Origin: Thermoleophilia bacterium
GTDB taxonomy: Bacteria; Actinomycetota; Thermoleophilia; Gaiellales; SKUG01
NCBI GenBank assembly: GCA_025964555.1
Contig: JAOPYQ010000006.1
Coordinates: 62,001-126,000 of the forward strand
Direction of reading: 5' to 3'
DNA length: 64,000 nt
A program made the translations under genes and the position numbers. This document shows positions 32,459 through 41,972 of the stretch, piece after piece. Position 1 is the stretch's first letter; every line of letters begins with the position of its first letter. Below the pieces are notes generated by a model. That model made no database searches, was not told the origin of the DNA, and saw only the letters and a program-made list of their open reading frames with translations.

Positions 32459-33864
32459 ACGTCCACGATCCCCAGTTCATCGACATGCTCTACCTGGCCG
32501 CGGCGGCGCTCTTCATCGTCGGCCTGCGTCGGCTCGGTTCGCCACGCACCGCTCGCTCCGGCAACACCGTCGCGGGGGTCGGCATGCTCGTCGGCCTCGT
32601 CGCGACGCTGCTGCTCGAGGGCTTCGACTTCGACGGCGTCGGGTTCGTCCTCATCGTCGTCGGCGTGGTCATCGGCACCGTCGCCGGCGTGGTCTCGGCG
32701 CGCGCGGTGAAGATGACCGCGATGCCGCAGATGGTGGCGTTCTTCAACGGCCTCGGCGGCGGCTGCGTCGCGCTCATCTCGATGGCCGAGTACCAGACGT
32801 ACCTGGAGTCGGGACACGAGGCGTCGAATACGACGCTGGTTGGTATCGTGCTCGGCTCGCTCATCGGTGCGGTGAGCTTCACCGGCTCCATCATCGCGTT
32901 CGCGAAGCTGCAGGAGCTGCTGAGCGGGCGCCCGGTCACGTGGCCGCTGCAGCGCTCCGGCAACGCGATCCTGCTCGCGGGTGCTGCGGCGCTCGGCGTG
33001 TGGCTCGTGGCCGGCGCCGAACAGGGCAACGTCATGCTCGGAATCGTCGCGATCGCGGCGGTGCTCGGGGTGTGCGTCGTGCTGCCGATCGGCGGTGCGG
33101 ACATGCCCGTCATCATCTCGCTGCTCAACTCCCTGACCGGGCTCGCGGCGTGCGCGGCGGGTTTCGCGCTGGGCAATTCGCTGCTCATCGTGGCGGGCAT
33201 CATCGTGGGCGCGTCCGGTTTCCTGCTCACCAAGATGATGGGCGAGGCGATGAACCGCACCATTGCGAGCGTGCTGTTCGGCGCGTTCGGGGGTGATGGT
33301 GGCCAGGCCGGTGGTGGCGCCCTCACGCACGGAACGGTCCGTGTGGCCGGGGCGGAGGACGTCGCGATCATGCTCGCCTACTCGCGTCGCGTGGTGATCG
33401 TGCCGGGCTACGGCCTCGCGGTCGCGCAGGCGCAGCACACGGTGCGCGAGCTGTCGGACCTGCTCGAGAGCAAGGGCGTGCACGTGTCGTACGGGATCCA
33501 CCCGGTGGCGGGGCGCATGCCCGGGCACATGAACGTGCTGCTCGCCGAGGCGAACGTGCCGTACGAGCAGCTCAAGGAGATGGACGAGGTCAACCCGGAG
33601 TTCAAGCAGACCGACGTCGTGCTGGTGATCGGCGCGAACGACGTGGTGAACCCGAGCGCCAAGACCGAGCCGGGCAGCCCGCTCTTCGGGATGCCGGTGC
33701 TCAACGTGGAAGAGGCGCGAGCGGTCGTCGTGATGAAGCGCGGCATGAGCACGGGCTTCGCGGGCGTCGACAATCCGCTGTTCGTGGCGCCGAACACGCA
33801 GATGCTCTTCGGGGACGCGAAGGCGTCGCTGTCGGAGCTGGTGACCGCCGTCGGCGCGGTCTGA
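32455..33864 (+). CDS. pntB: NAD(P) transhydrogenase, beta subunit
   Basis: This 469-residue protein has about eight to nine membrane segments in the first 270 residues, which form the proton channel with alpha-2. Its C-terminal domain III binds NADP(H): VIVPGYGLAVAQAQH, HPVAGRMPGHMNVLLAEA and DVVLVIGANDVVNP. The GTG start overlaps the alpha-2 stop (GTGA). It is the last gene of the pnt operon. Confidence 0.94.
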   Translation: MNVHDPQFIDMLYLAAAALFIVGLRRLGSPRTARSGNTVAGVGMLVGLVATLLLEGFDFDGVGFVLIVVGVVIGTVAGVVSARAVKMTAMPQMVAFFNGLGGGCVALISMAEYQTYLESGHEASNTTLVGIVLGSLIGAVSFTGSIIAFAKLQELLSGRPVTWPLQRSGNAILLAGAAALGVWLVAGAEQGNVMLGIVAIAAVLGVCVVLPIGGADMPVIISLLNSLTGLAACAAGFALGNSLLIVAGIIVGASGFLLTKMMGEAMNRTIASVLFGAFGGDGGQAGGGALTHGTVRVAGAEDVAIMLAYSRRVVIVPGYGLAVAQAQHTVRELSDLLESKGVHVSYGIHPVAGRMPGHMNVLLAEANVPYEQLKEMDEVNPEFKQTDVVLVIGANDVVNPSAKTEPGSPLFGMPVLNVEEARAVVVMKRGMSTGFAGVDNPLFVAPNTQMLFGDAKASLSELVTAVGAV

Positions 33865-33876
33865 CGTCGGACGAGC

Positions 33877-35082
33877 TCAGCCGGCGGGCGTGGGCGGACT
33901 GACGGGCTGGCCGGTGCGATCGAGCCCCTCGCGGAGCTCCTTCATCTTCTCGCGGTAGGCCGCGGGATCGCCGCCGAGCAGGTGGGTGCCCCAGCGCACG
34001 CCGTTGTGCACGTGCGGGACCTCGTCAGCGAGCAGGTAGTCGAACACCTTCGCGACGTTGTGATGGCCCAGGTCGAGCAGCACCTGGCGGCGGTGGGAGT
34101 GTCGCCACATCGCCTTCTGCTCGCTCGTGCCGTTGAACAGCAGCAGGCGGCCGACGAGGTCGAACGCGTAGATCGACTTGAAGTAGTCGAAGCCGATCTC
34201 GTAGTCGCCCCACGTGCAGCCGAGCTCGGTCTTCATGAGCACTTCGTGCACACGCGCGTGACGCAGCTCGTCCCAGGTCTGGCGCGCCATGTCCACATGG
34301 AAGTCCCACGGCATCTCGGGATGTTCGTGGGAGTTGCGGGCCATGAGTTCTGCAGCGCACAGCTCGGCGTCCATGAGGCCGTGGAAGAAGTGGCGCATCT
34401 CCTCGGGCTCGGTGGGGACGTGGTTCTCGTCGCCGTTGACGTAGAGCCCTTCGCCCAGGTACGGGTCGCCGTCGGGCGTGACGTTCACGAAGTCGTCGCG
34501 GGCGGGCTCGTCCAGGCGGGGGAGCAGCTGCAGGTCGCGGGTCTCGCGCTTGATGATGTCGAGTGCGCCGAGGTCGGTGGTGAACGGTTCCTCGGGCGTG
34601 ATGTCCCAGCGCTCGGCGGCGGCGGCGAGGTGGCCCGCCTGTCGCTCGAGCAGCTGTGCGAGCACGAGCAGCGAGACCTCGTCGGTGATCGGGTCGATCG
34701 CGTCGATGTGGAGCTCGATCGCGCGGATGAGCGCGGGCTTGAGCTGGCCGTAGACGATCTGCGCGTGCTCCGCGGGCGTGGTCGCGGAGGCGAGGCGGTC
34801 GAGCTGGGCCGCGAGCTCCGGGCTCGGGGCGCCGGGCCAGTCCTCGTTCGCGCGCAGCTCGTAGATGCGGCGGCGCACCTTCACCTGCGCACGCGCATCG
34901 TCGTGGATGTGCTCGCCGAGCACGTACTTGGCGTGGAACGCCGGCTCGACCGGCAGCCACCCGTTGCTCCAGTGGATGACCTCGCGAAGCACGTGGAAGT
35001 AGTTGCTGAAGCGCGTCGCGTTGTCGTCGACCGGCAGGCCGAGCTTGAGCGGATTGGCGTCGTCGAACGGGATGATCGGCAT
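33877..35082 (-). CDS. DUF455 ferritin-like protein
   Basis: This 401-residue protein matches the DUF455 family, predicted to be a ferritin-like four-helix bundle with carboxylate/His metal ligands. Key segments are DAELCAAELMARN, WDFHVDMARQTWDELRHARVHEVLM and LADEVPHVHNGVRWG, giving several Glu and His suitable for a di-metal site. The start is the ATG at 35082, because TAGAAT lies seven bases upstream. Function is unknown; oxygen- or metal-dependent hydroxylase activity is a family-level suggestion only. Confidence 0.75.
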   Translation of the reverse strand: MPIIPFDDANPLKLGLPVDDNATRFSNYFHVLREVIHWSNGWLPVEPAFHAKYVLGEHIHDDARAQVKVRRRIYELRANEDWPGAPSPELAAQLDRLASATTPAEHAQIVYGQLKPALIRAIELHIDAIDPITDEVSLLVLAQLLERQAGHLAAAAERWDITPEEPFTTDLGALDIIKRETRDLQLLPRLDEPARDDFVNVTPDGDPYLGEGLYVNGDENHVPTEPEEMRHFFHGLMDAELCAAELMARNSHEHPEMPWDFHVDMARQTWDELRHARVHEVLMKTELGCTWGDYEIGFDYFKSIYAFDLVGRLLLFNGTSEQKAMWRHSHRRQVLLDLGHHNVAKVFDYLLADEVPHVHNGVRWGTHLLGGDPAAYREKMKELREGLDRTGQPVSPPTPAG

Positions 35083-35089
35083 GGGAGCG

Positions 35090-35095
35090 ATTCTA
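35090..35095 (-). promoter_or_regulatory. -10 element (TAGAAT) for leaderless start at 35082
   Basis: On the minus strand TAGAAT ends seven bases before the DUF455 ATG. Confidence 0.6.
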
Positions 35096-35191
35096 GCGCC
35101 GAACGGCCGAGACAGACCTCGGATTTCCCGCAGATGGCGCCGAGGCGCGCGGGGAGCCCGCCGCGTCATCGGTACGTACACCGCTCGACAA

Positions 35192-35210
35192 CGATCGCGT
35201 GACGCGATCG
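35192..35210. promoter_or_regulatory. Palindrome CGATCGCG-TGA-CGCGATCG
   Basis: Two perfect 8-bp arms around a TGA centre lie between the DUF455 and Lgt-like genes. It may be a regulator site or a small hairpin; GATCG-rich sequence can form such symmetry by chance. Confidence 0.35.
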
Positions 35211-35395
35211 GGATCGCCCGGCCGCGTCATCGCTTCGTTGGCGAAATGGCTACGAAATCATGACGCGGTCTCGAAACGGGCTGCTTCAGGTTGGTCGCTG
35301 CGCGAGCGGGGGCGTGAAACGGGGCAGCGCAGGGGCTCGACATCCAGGTATGCGCGGCTGGGGACGCTGCGCGAGGGACCAGGGGACTTCACGAC

Positions 35396-36583
35396 GTGCC
35401 GGGACCGGTGACGACGATGCCGACGATGCTCAACGCAGGCGTGCCTGCGGTTGCGAGCGCGCCCGCTCCGTCGCTGCTTGACCAGCTGAACACGCTCGTC
35501 GACACACCCGACAATCTGGTTGCGCCGTCTGAATGGACGCTGCCCACCGAGCCGACGCCGATCGTGCCCCGATTCCCGATGTTCGCGCAGGACCGCCGCA
35601 CCAATGCAGGTCCCGGCACGGTCACCGGTGGCGGCGGTCTCGGGCCCGGCGCCGCGACCGCACCGAAACCCGGCGACGAGGTCGTCGTGCTCGACACGCC
35701 GGACGGGCCGGATGGCACGGGCGTGCCGGCCGATCCGAACGCCGCACCGGCAGCGGCGGGCGCCGAGCACGTCGGCGGGGACGTGGGGCGTAATGACGGC
35801 TTCATCCCCGCACCGGGGTCGAGTCACCTCGAGATCGGTGGCCTGCAGTTCAACCTGTATGGCGGCCTCATCGCAGCAGGCGGCATCGCGGGTGGCGCGG
35901 TCGCGCTGCACGCGATGAAGACCGCAGGCGTGAAGACCGCCGGCATCGGCAAGGTGCTCGGCCCGGCGGTCGTCGCCGGCTTGGTGGGCGCGCGGCTGTA
36001 CCACGTGGCCACGCAGTGGGACTACTACAAGGACCACAAGAACGAGATTCCCAAGATGTGGGAAGGCGGGATGGCGATCTACGGCGGGCTCATGGCCGGC
36101 ACCGCCGTCGGCGCGATCCTCGCCCACAAGTACCACCTGCCGATCGCGCCGCTGCTCGACGCTGCCGCGATCGGGCTGCCGCTCGCGCAGGCCGTCGGAC
36201 GCTGGGGCAACTACGCCAACCAGGAGCTGTTCGGCAAGCCGACCGACAAGCCGTGGGGCCTGCAGGTCGATCCGGAATTCCGCCCGGACGAGTACAAGGA
36301 CCGCAACAGCTTCCACCCGACGTTCCTCTACGAGTCCCTCTGGAACGTGGGGCTGGCGGTCGGCACGTTCGCGCTCAGCAAGACGTGGAAGGGTCGCCCG
36401 CCCGGCATGCTCTTCGCGACGTACCTCGGCGGCTACGCCGTCGGGCGCTTCGTCATCGAGGGCATCCGCACGGACCAGTCCAAGGAGTTCGCCGGGCTGC
36501 GCACGAACCAGTGGACCTCGCTCGGCATGCTCGGCGCAGCCGGTGCCGGCGCCCTGCTGCTCGCCAGGCACGCGCGCGGCTGA
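35396..36583 (+). CDS. lgt: Prolipoprotein diacylglyceryl transferase-like protein with long N-terminal extension
   Basis: Lgt transfers a diacylglyceryl group to the lipobox Cys of prolipoproteins. The C-terminal 245 residues look like Lgt, with MWEGGMAIYGGLMAG and the signature VGRWGNYANQELFG, plus about six membrane spans. The first 145 residues (Pro/Ala/Gly-rich, with LLDQLNTLVDTPDNL) have no counterpart in the Lgt proteins I know and no signal peptide. The HGG motif of many Lgt proteins is YGG here, which also occurs in the family. GTG 35396 is the assumed start; an ATG at 35417 is in frame. A catalytically active Lgt is likely but not certain. Confidence 0.72.
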   Translation: MPGPVTTMPTMLNAGVPAVASAPAPSLLDQLNTLVDTPDNLVAPSEWTLPTEPTPIVPRFPMFAQDRRTNAGPGTVTGGGGLGPGAATAPKPGDEVVVLDTPDGPDGTGVPADPNAAPAAAGAEHVGGDVGRNDGFIPAPGSSHLEIGGLQFNLYGGLIAAGGIAGGAVALHAMKTAGVKTAGIGKVLGPAVVAGLVGARLYHVATQWDYYKDHKNEIPKMWEGGMAIYGGLMAGTAVGAILAHKYHLPIAPLLDAAAIGLPLAQAVGRWGNYANQELFGKPTDKPWGLQVDPEFRPDEYKDRNSFHPTFLYESLWNVGLAVGTFALSKTWKGRPPGMLFATYLGGYAVGRFVIEGIRTDQSKEFAGLRTNQWTSLGMLGAAGAGALLLARHARG

Positions 36584-36601
36584 CACGTCGCTCCCCGCGT
36601 G

Positions 36602-37192
36602 TCACGCGGAGCTGACGACCATGTATCGCTCGTCCTCGATCGCCCTGCCCCAGAGGTCGGGATCCGTGAGGTGCCTGATGACCGGATCGGGGTGCACTCG
36701 CCGGACCAGGTCGATTGTGGTCGTCGAATCGAGACCAGCGCCGGTGGACCACAGGCCCTCGATGAGCACCAGCACGCCATCGGTCGTGAGCAGGCGAACC
36801 CATCGCTCGATCGCCTCGTGGGGATCGGGCATGGCCCACAACACGTGGCGCACCACGACGACGTCGAACGCGCCGTCAGGCAACGGAGGCTCGGCCGCGT
36901 CACCGACCTCGAAGGCAACCGCCAGCCCGGCGTCGGCCGCCTTGTTGCGTGCGGCCTCGACCATTGCTTCCGAGAAGTCGAGACCGACGACGTCATGCCC
37001 CTCGCCCGCCAGCAGCACCGACAGGCTACCCGTGCCACAACCCAGATCGGCGATGCGTCGGTGCCCCGTGATCACCGAGGTGAGCAGCTGACGCCACGAC
37101 TCACGGACCCCATCATCGAGCAGGCCGTGATCGGGCTCGAGGTCGAAGGTGGGCGCCTGACCGTCCCAGAATGCCGCGGCGTCATCGCTCAG
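36602..37192 (-). CDS. SAM-dependent methyltransferase (apparent CTG start)
   Basis: A class I methyltransferase of 196 residues with the SAM motif ADLGCGTGSLSVLLA, then VVGLDFSEAMVEAA, GDAAEPPLPDGAFDVVVVRHVL and a late LTTDGVLVLIEG strand. From the first visible GTG (37075) the usual N-terminal helices are missing. Reading back in frame gives an N-terminus typical of the family (AAAFWDGQAPTFDLEPDHGL). The only good start is a CTG at 37192, with a near-perfect ribosome site GGAGGTGAT about ten bases upstream. It begins 21 bases after the ATP-grasp gene stop and so belongs to that operon. Substrate unknown. Confidence 0.7.
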   Translation of the reverse strand: MSDDAAAFWDGQAPTFDLEPDHGLLDDGVRESWRQLLTSVITGHRRIADLGCGTGSLSVLLAGEGHDVVGLDFSEAMVEAARNKAADAGLAVAFEVGDAAEPPLPDGAFDVVVVRHVLWAMPDPHEAIERWVRLLTTDGVLVLIEGLWSTGAGLDSTTTIDLVRRVHPDPVIRHLTDPDLWGRAIEDERYMVVSSA

Positions 37193-37213
37193 AGCGAGAT
37201 CACCTCCGGTACG

Positions 37214-38647
37214 TCATGAACGCTCGACCGACACGCAGGGCAGCAGCCCGCCGCCGGCTGACACGTTGATCACGGGCTCGGTGGAGATGCGCGTGATCAT
37301 GCCGGCGTAGCGACCGCCGATCGCGAACGGGTTGATGTTGAAGTGGCGCTCGCGCACGACCAGGCGGCCGTCCTCGATCGCCGGGAAGCGACCGCTCGGC
37401 ACCTCGAGGTAGCGCTGCACGATCCACTCGCCCGTACCGGAATGCGCGAAGACGATGGCGTCCCACTGGTGCTGCGGCGTATCGAAGCCGAGGTGCACGT
37501 TGTGACCACCGTAATCGGAGGCCGGCTTGAGCACGAGGGTCTCGCGGTTGGCGCTCACGAACGCCGGCAGGTCGCCCGCGCTGCCATCCGGCAGCGACGA
37601 GCCGCCTGTGGCGAGGATGCGGGTCCACGGAATGCACTCGCGCACGACGCGCCGCTCCTCGTCGTCGGCGAGCAGGTGCGCGAACTCGGGCGCGCCGAGC
37701 AGTGCGAGCAGCTTCTTGTTGTTCGCGACGCGCGCGGGAAACGGATTGAACATCGCGACCGCGCCTTCGCGGACCGCGGCGATGAGCGCCGACGCGCCCG
37801 GGCTCGCATGCGGATCGAGCACGTCCTCGACCAGGGCGCGGCGATACACGACATCCACCGGGATGCCGTGCGCGCACAGGCGGCCGTCGATGCGGGTGAG
37901 GTCGTCGAGGCTCGCCCATGCTGCATCGAAGCCCGCGCCCTCGAGCGCACGGCAGATGATCCTGAACTCGGGCACGCTGGGACTGTCAGCCGTGTCGACG
38001 AGCACGACGCGAGGTCGATCGCACTCGGTCTCGATGCCGAGCGCGCGGCCGGGACCCTCGGGGCCGGTCGTCCACTCGCGCCAGCGAGCCTCGACGTCGC
38101 GCACCGTGTCGATGAGGTGCCCGGTGATGCGGTGGTAGGTGACTTCCATCCCGCTGGCGGGGTCGTGCAGCGAGTCGAAGTGCTCGTACAGCCCGTCGAA
38201 CATGACGTCCGTGTAGCCGATGCCGGCGGGACTCTCCGCATTGAACTCGAGGAACTGCACGTCGCCGTTCGGCATCAGGAACGCATCGAGGCGGCAGAGC
38301 TGGAGCGGATCGTCGAGCGTCGGCTCGATGCGGATCAGCTCCGCCTCGGCGGGCGGCAGGTCGAGCGCGCGACGCAATGCGAGGTCGGTTCGATAGGCGC
38401 TGCAGAAGCGGTCGAGCACGCGCGTGAGCACCTCGACGACATGGCGCACGCGCGCGGTGGTCGGCGCGTCGAGGCAGTGCGGCGCCATGACGAACGGGAT
38501 CGGGTGCCCGGCGAACACGACGTCGTGGTCGACCATCCAGGCGCGAATGCGATCGGCGAGCTCGCTCAGCCCGGCGCCGCTGAGATCCTCGAGGTTGCCG
38601 AAGTGGCGCTGCGCGAACTGGTCGAGCAGCTCGTCGTCGGACGTCAC
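37214..38647 (-). CDS. Circularly permuted ATP-grasp family protein
   Basis: This 477-residue protein has blocks of the ATP-grasp type in permuted order: [11 protein letters not shown] (ligand/metal residues), then [36 protein letters not shown] (nucleotide-binding Lys and Gly loop), WIVQRYLEV and a terminal [19 protein letters not shown]. This is the pattern of the circularly permuted glutathionylspermidine-synthase-like group, which ligates amino acids or peptides to amines or acids. The GTG at 38647 overlaps the guaA stop (GTGA). A methyltransferase follows in the same operon. The ligase substrate is unknown. Confidence 0.75.
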   Translation of the reverse strand: MTSDDELLDQFAQRHFGNLEDLSGAGLSELADRIRAWMVDHDVVFAGHPIPFVMAPHCLDAPTTARVRHVVEVLTRVLDRFCSAYRTDLALRRALDLPPAEAELIRIEPTLDDPLQLCRLDAFLMPNGDVQFLEFNAESPAGIGYTDVMFDGLYEHFDSLHDPASGMEVTYHRITGHLIDTVRDVEARWREWTTGPEGPGRALGIETECDRPRVVLVDTADSPSVPEFRIICRALEGAGFDAAWASLDDLTRIDGRLCAHGIPVDVVYRRALVEDVLDPHASPGASALIAAVREGAVAMFNPFPARVANNKKLLALLGAPEFAHLLADDEERRVVRECIPWTRILATGGSSLPDGSAGDLPAFVSANRETLVLKPASDYGGHNVHLGFDTPQHQWDAIVFAHSGTGEWIVQRYLEVPSGRFPAIEDGRLVVRERHFNINPFAIGGRYAGMITRISTEPVINVSAGGGLLPCVSVERS

Positions 38648-40257
38648 TCCCACTCGATCGTCCCGGGCGGCTTGGAGGTGATGTCCACCAGCACGCGGTT
38701 CACGCCTGCGACCTCGCCGACGATGCGCGTGGAGATCTTCTGCAGCACCTCGTCCGGGATGCGCGCCCAGTCGGCCGTCATCGCATCGTCGCTCGTGACG
38801 GCACGGATGACGATCGGGTGCGCGTACGTGCGGGCGTCACCCTGCACGCCGACCGAGCGCACCTCGGCGAGCAGCACGGTGAAGTACTGCCAGATCGCCT
38901 GGTCCAGGCCGGCAGCCGCAACTTCCGCACGCAGGATCGCGTCGGCAGCGCGCACGATCGCGACGCGCTCGCGATCGACCGCGCCGATGATGCGGATGCC
39001 CAGTCCCGGGCCGGGGAACGGCTGGCGCCAGACCATCGCGTGCGGCAGGCCGAGCGCTTCGCCGACACGGCGCGCCTCGTCCTTGAACAGCAGGCGCAGC
39101 GGCTCGACGAGCTCCAGCTCCATGTCGTCGGGCAGTCCGCCAACGTTGTGGTGGCTCTTGATGTTCGACGCCACGCCGGCCTCGCCGCCACTCTCGATGA
39201 CGTCCGAGTAGAGCGTGCCCTGCACCAGGTACTGCACCGGCTCGCCGCCGTCGGTGGCGATGCGCGCCGCCTCGGCCTCGAACGTGCGGATGAACGTCTC
39301 GCCGATGATGCTGCGCTTCTCCTCGGGATCGTCGACCCCGGCGAGCAGGCCGAGGAAGCGGTCGGAGGCATCGACGTGCACGAGCGGCACGTGGAAGCGG
39401 TTGTCCATCGTGGCGACGACCTGCTCGGCCTCGCCTTCGCGCAGCAGGCCGTGGTCGACGAACACGCATGTCAGTCGCTCGCCGACGGCGCGGTGCACGA
39501 GCATCGCCGCGACCGAGGAGTCCACGCCGCCTGACAGCGCGCACAGCACGCGACCGGTGTCGCCGACCTGTGCGCGGATGCGCGCGACGGCCTCCTCGAT
39601 GACGTGCTCGGGGTCCCAGCCGTCGGGGGCGTCGGCTATCTCGCGCACGAAGCGCTCGAGCACCGCCTGCCCGCTCGGCGTGTGGACAACCTCGGGATGG
39701 AACTGCAGGCCGTAGAGCTTGCGTTCACGATCCTCGAACGCCGCGATCGGCGTCTGGTCGGTCGTCGCGGTCACGACAGCGCCCGTCGGTGCGACCGTCA
39801 CTGCATCGCGATGGCTCATCCACACCGTCTCGACGTCGTCGAGACCGTTGAGCAGCTCGCCACCGTCTCCCCCGCGGGTGAGCTGCGTGCCGCCGTACTC
39901 GGCGTTGCCGGTCTTGGCGACCTCGCCGCCCAGGTCACGCGCCATGAGCTGCATGCCGTAACAGATGCCGAGCGTGGGGATCCCGAGCTCGAACAGCGCC
40001 GGATCGACCGTCGGCGCGCCCGGCTCGTACACGCTCGCCGGGCCACCCGAGAGGATGATCGCGCTCGGCGCGAGCCGGCGGAGCTCGTCAGCCGAGATGT
40101 CACCGCGGACGACCTCCGAGAACGTGCCCATGTCGCGGACGCGTCGCGCGATGAGCCGCGCGTACTGACCACCCAGGTCGAGCACCACCACGGGGTTGTC
40201 GCGCAGTCCCGTCGCGGGTGTCTCTGGCATGTCAGGCGCCGTGGTCGTCCCCGTCAT
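38644..40257 (-). CDS. guaA: GMP synthase (glutamine-hydrolysing)
   Basis: GuaA converts XMP, ATP and glutamine to GMP. The 537 residues have the N-terminal class I amidotransferase ([18 protein letters not shown], catalytic Cys in [12 protein letters not shown], later FHPEVVHTP), then the ATP-pyrophosphatase P-loop [15 protein letters not shown] and the C-terminal dimerisation domain ending IEWE. The next gene overlaps its stop by four bases. It is three bases from the guaB3 stop, so the two form an operon for guanine nucleotide synthesis. Confidence 0.96.
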   Translation of the reverse strand: MTGTTTAPDMPETPATGLRDNPVVVLDLGGQYARLIARRVRDMGTFSEVVRGDISADELRRLAPSAIILSGGPASVYEPGAPTVDPALFELGIPTLGICYGMQLMARDLGGEVAKTGNAEYGGTQLTRGGDGGELLNGLDDVETVWMSHRDAVTVAPTGAVVTATTDQTPIAAFEDRERKLYGLQFHPEVVHTPSGQAVLERFVREIADAPDGWDPEHVIEEAVARIRAQVGDTGRVLCALSGGVDSSVAAMLVHRAVGERLTCVFVDHGLLREGEAEQVVATMDNRFHVPLVHVDASDRFLGLLAGVDDPEEKRSIIGETFIRTFEAEAARIATDGGEPVQYLVQGTLYSDVIESGGEAGVASNIKSHHNVGGLPDDMELELVEPLRLLFKDEARRVGEALGLPHAMVWRQPFPGPGLGIRIIGAVDRERVAIVRAADAILRAEVAAAGLDQAIWQYFTVLLAEVRSVGVQGDARTYAHPIVIRAVTSDDAMTADWARIPDEVLQKISTRIVGEVAGVNRVLVDITSKPPGTIEWE

Positions 40258-40260
40258 TCG

Positions 40261-41418
40261 CTACCCCATTCCTACGCGCTGTGCGCGCTGGTGGTGCTTG
40301 CCCTCGGTCTGGATGGCCGGGGCGAGCACGATCTCCGCCTTCTGGAACTCGCTGATCGTCTGGTAGCCACACGTCGCCATGGACGTGCGCAGCGCGCCCA
40401 TGAGGTTGAACGTGCCGTCGTTCTCGTGCGCCGGGCCGAGCACGATCTCTTCGAGCGTGCCGGCCATGTCGACCTGCACGCGTGCCCCGCGCGGCAGCGA
40501 CGGGTGGAACGTGGCCATGCCCCAGTGGAAGCCCTTGCCCGGCGCCTCGTGCGCGCGTGCGAGCGGTGAACCGATCATCACTGCATCCGCGCCGCACGCG
40601 ATCGCCTTCGCGATGTCGCCACCCGTGCGCATCCCGCCATCGGCGATCACGGCGACTCGCTCGCCGGTCTCGAGCAGGTGCTGTGCGCGTGCACCCGCGA
40701 CGTCGGAGATCGCGGTTGCCTGCGGCACGCCGACGCCGAGCACGCCGCGCGTCGTGCACGCGGCTCCGGGACCGACACCCACCAGCACCGCGGCAGCGCC
40801 CGTTCGCATGAGGTGGAGCGCCGACTGGTACGAGGCGCAGCCACCGACGATCACGGGAACGTCGATCGTCGGGATGAAGGACTTGAGGTCGAGCGTGGTG
40901 CCGTGCGTGGAGACGTGCTCGGCGCTCACCACGGTGCCCTGGATGACGAGGACGTCGAGGCCGGCGGCGAGCACCGCGTCGGCGTACTGCTCCACCCGCT
41001 GCGGCGTGAGCGACGCGGCGGTGACGATGCCCGCGGCCTTCATCTCCTTGATGCGCGCGACCATGAGCTCGGGATCGATCGGCGCGGAGTACAGCTCCTG
41101 CATGCGCGCGGTGGCCTCACCGGTGGGGAGGCCGGCGATCTCGGCGCAGCGATCCTCGGCGTCCTCGTACCGGCTGAACAACCCTTCGAGGTTGAGCACG
41201 GCCAGTCCGCCGAGCTTGCCGAGCGCGATCGCCGTGCGCGGCGACACGACGCCGTCCATCGCACTGGCGAGGAGGGGCAGCTCGAGCGCGATGTCGCCGA
41301 GGCGCCACGTCAGGTCGACGTCCTCGGGATCGCGGGTCCGACGTCCTGGCACGATCGCCACGTCATCGAATCCGTAGGCCTGTCGTGCCTTCTTGCCTCG
41401 ACCGATCTCGACGTCCAC
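40261..41418 (-). CDS. guaB3: GuaB3-type IMP dehydrogenase-related protein
   Basis: This 385-residue TIM barrel is an IMP dehydrogenase relative without CBS domains, the GuaB3 group common in actinobacteria. The catalytic Cys loop is GPGAACTTRGVLGVG, followed by the flavoprotein/IMPDH-type IADGGMRTGGDIAKAI and GSPLARAHEAPG segments. Whether this protein makes XMP or has a related role is not settled for the group. I start it at GTG 41418, because GGAGG lies six bases upstream. It leads the operon with guaA. Confidence 0.88.
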   Translation of the reverse strand: MDVEIGRGKKARQAYGFDDVAIVPGRRTRDPEDVDLTWRLGDIALELPLLASAMDGVVSPRTAIALGKLGGLAVLNLEGLFSRYEDAEDRCAEIAGLPTGEATARMQELYSAPIDPELMVARIKEMKAAGIVTAASLTPQRVEQYADAVLAAGLDVLVIQGTVVSAEHVSTHGTTLDLKSFIPTIDVPVIVGGCASYQSALHLMRTGAAAVLVGVGPGAACTTRGVLGVGVPQATAISDVAGARAQHLLETGERVAVIADGGMRTGGDIAKAIACGADAVMIGSPLARAHEAPGKGFHWGMATFHPSLPRGARVQVDMAGTLEEIVLGPAHENDGTFNLMGALRTSMATCGYQTISEFQKAEIVLAPAIQTEGKHHQRAQRVGMG

Positions 41419-41588
41419 GCATGCCTCCGGTGCTGCTTGGGACGATCGCACCTGCGGTCCTGCGGAGGGAATCCGGCTGCCGAAAGGGATCGCGTGGCCG
41501 CTCGTCCTTTCACCGGGACACTATCGCGCCGGGACGACGGCATGCGCGTCGGCCGCGCGGTGGGGTCGATCCGAGGGGGCCCATCGGC

Positions 41589-41594
41589 TATCGT
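41589..41594 (+). promoter_or_regulatory. -10 element (TATCGT) for leaderless start at 41602
   Basis: TATCGT ends seven bases before the ATG at 41602. Confidence 0.55.
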
Positions 41595-41601
41595 GTGCGC
41601 A

Positions 41602-41940
41602 ATGAGCCCGCTGGTGACAACGATCGACGACGGTCCCAACCCGACCGCTTCGACGCGCGCCGACGCGGCGATGTCGATCATCATCTTCAACGAGAAGAGC
41701 GGCCCCGCGCAGGTGGCCGACATCATCGGCAACAAGCACTCGTTCATCCAGACCGAGATCTGGGAGACGGTCGACGAGCAGGACCGACCGGCATGGCTGC
41801 TCACGATCATCTGTGAGACCGCCACGCCGGAGCAGCTGCTCGAGCTCGTCGGATCGCGCCTGCCGGACTACATCCAGGCGCGTCGATTTCCGCCGTCACG
41901 CCTCGAGCACGTGCGCCGCACCGGCACCCGCATCAGCTGA
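41602..41940 (+). CDS. Hypothetical protein (112 residues)
   Basis: This 112-residue soluble protein contains a likely alpha-beta core (AMSIIIFNEKSGPAQVADII, then AWLLTIICETATPEQLLELV) and a basic C-terminus (ARRFPPSRLEHVRRTGTR). I see no catalytic motif and do not recognise the family. It is divergent from the guaB3 operon and probably has a leaderless transcript. Confidence 0.6.
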   Translation: MSPLVTTIDDGPNPTASTRADAAMSIIIFNEKSGPAQVADIIGNKHSFIQTEIWETVDEQDRPAWLLTIICETATPEQLLELVGSRLPDYIQARRFPPSRLEHVRRTGTRIS

Positions 41941-41972
41941 CACCCCGCCCGGACCCGGGCGGGACGATGCGA

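Larger units (their letters stand above)
35083..35395. other. Intergenic region (313 bp) between divergent genes
   Basis: It holds a -10 element for the minus-strand gene, a 19-bp palindrome (35192-35210) and several GCGTCAT/ATGACGC boxes (about 35163, 35223 and 35257). I see no credible gene. Confidence 0.5.

Noticed and set aside
35199-35411. A 70-codon plus-strand ORF upstream of the Lgt-like gene
   Set aside because: Arg/Ser-rich translation, no ribosome site, and it overlaps the palindrome and the Lgt start.
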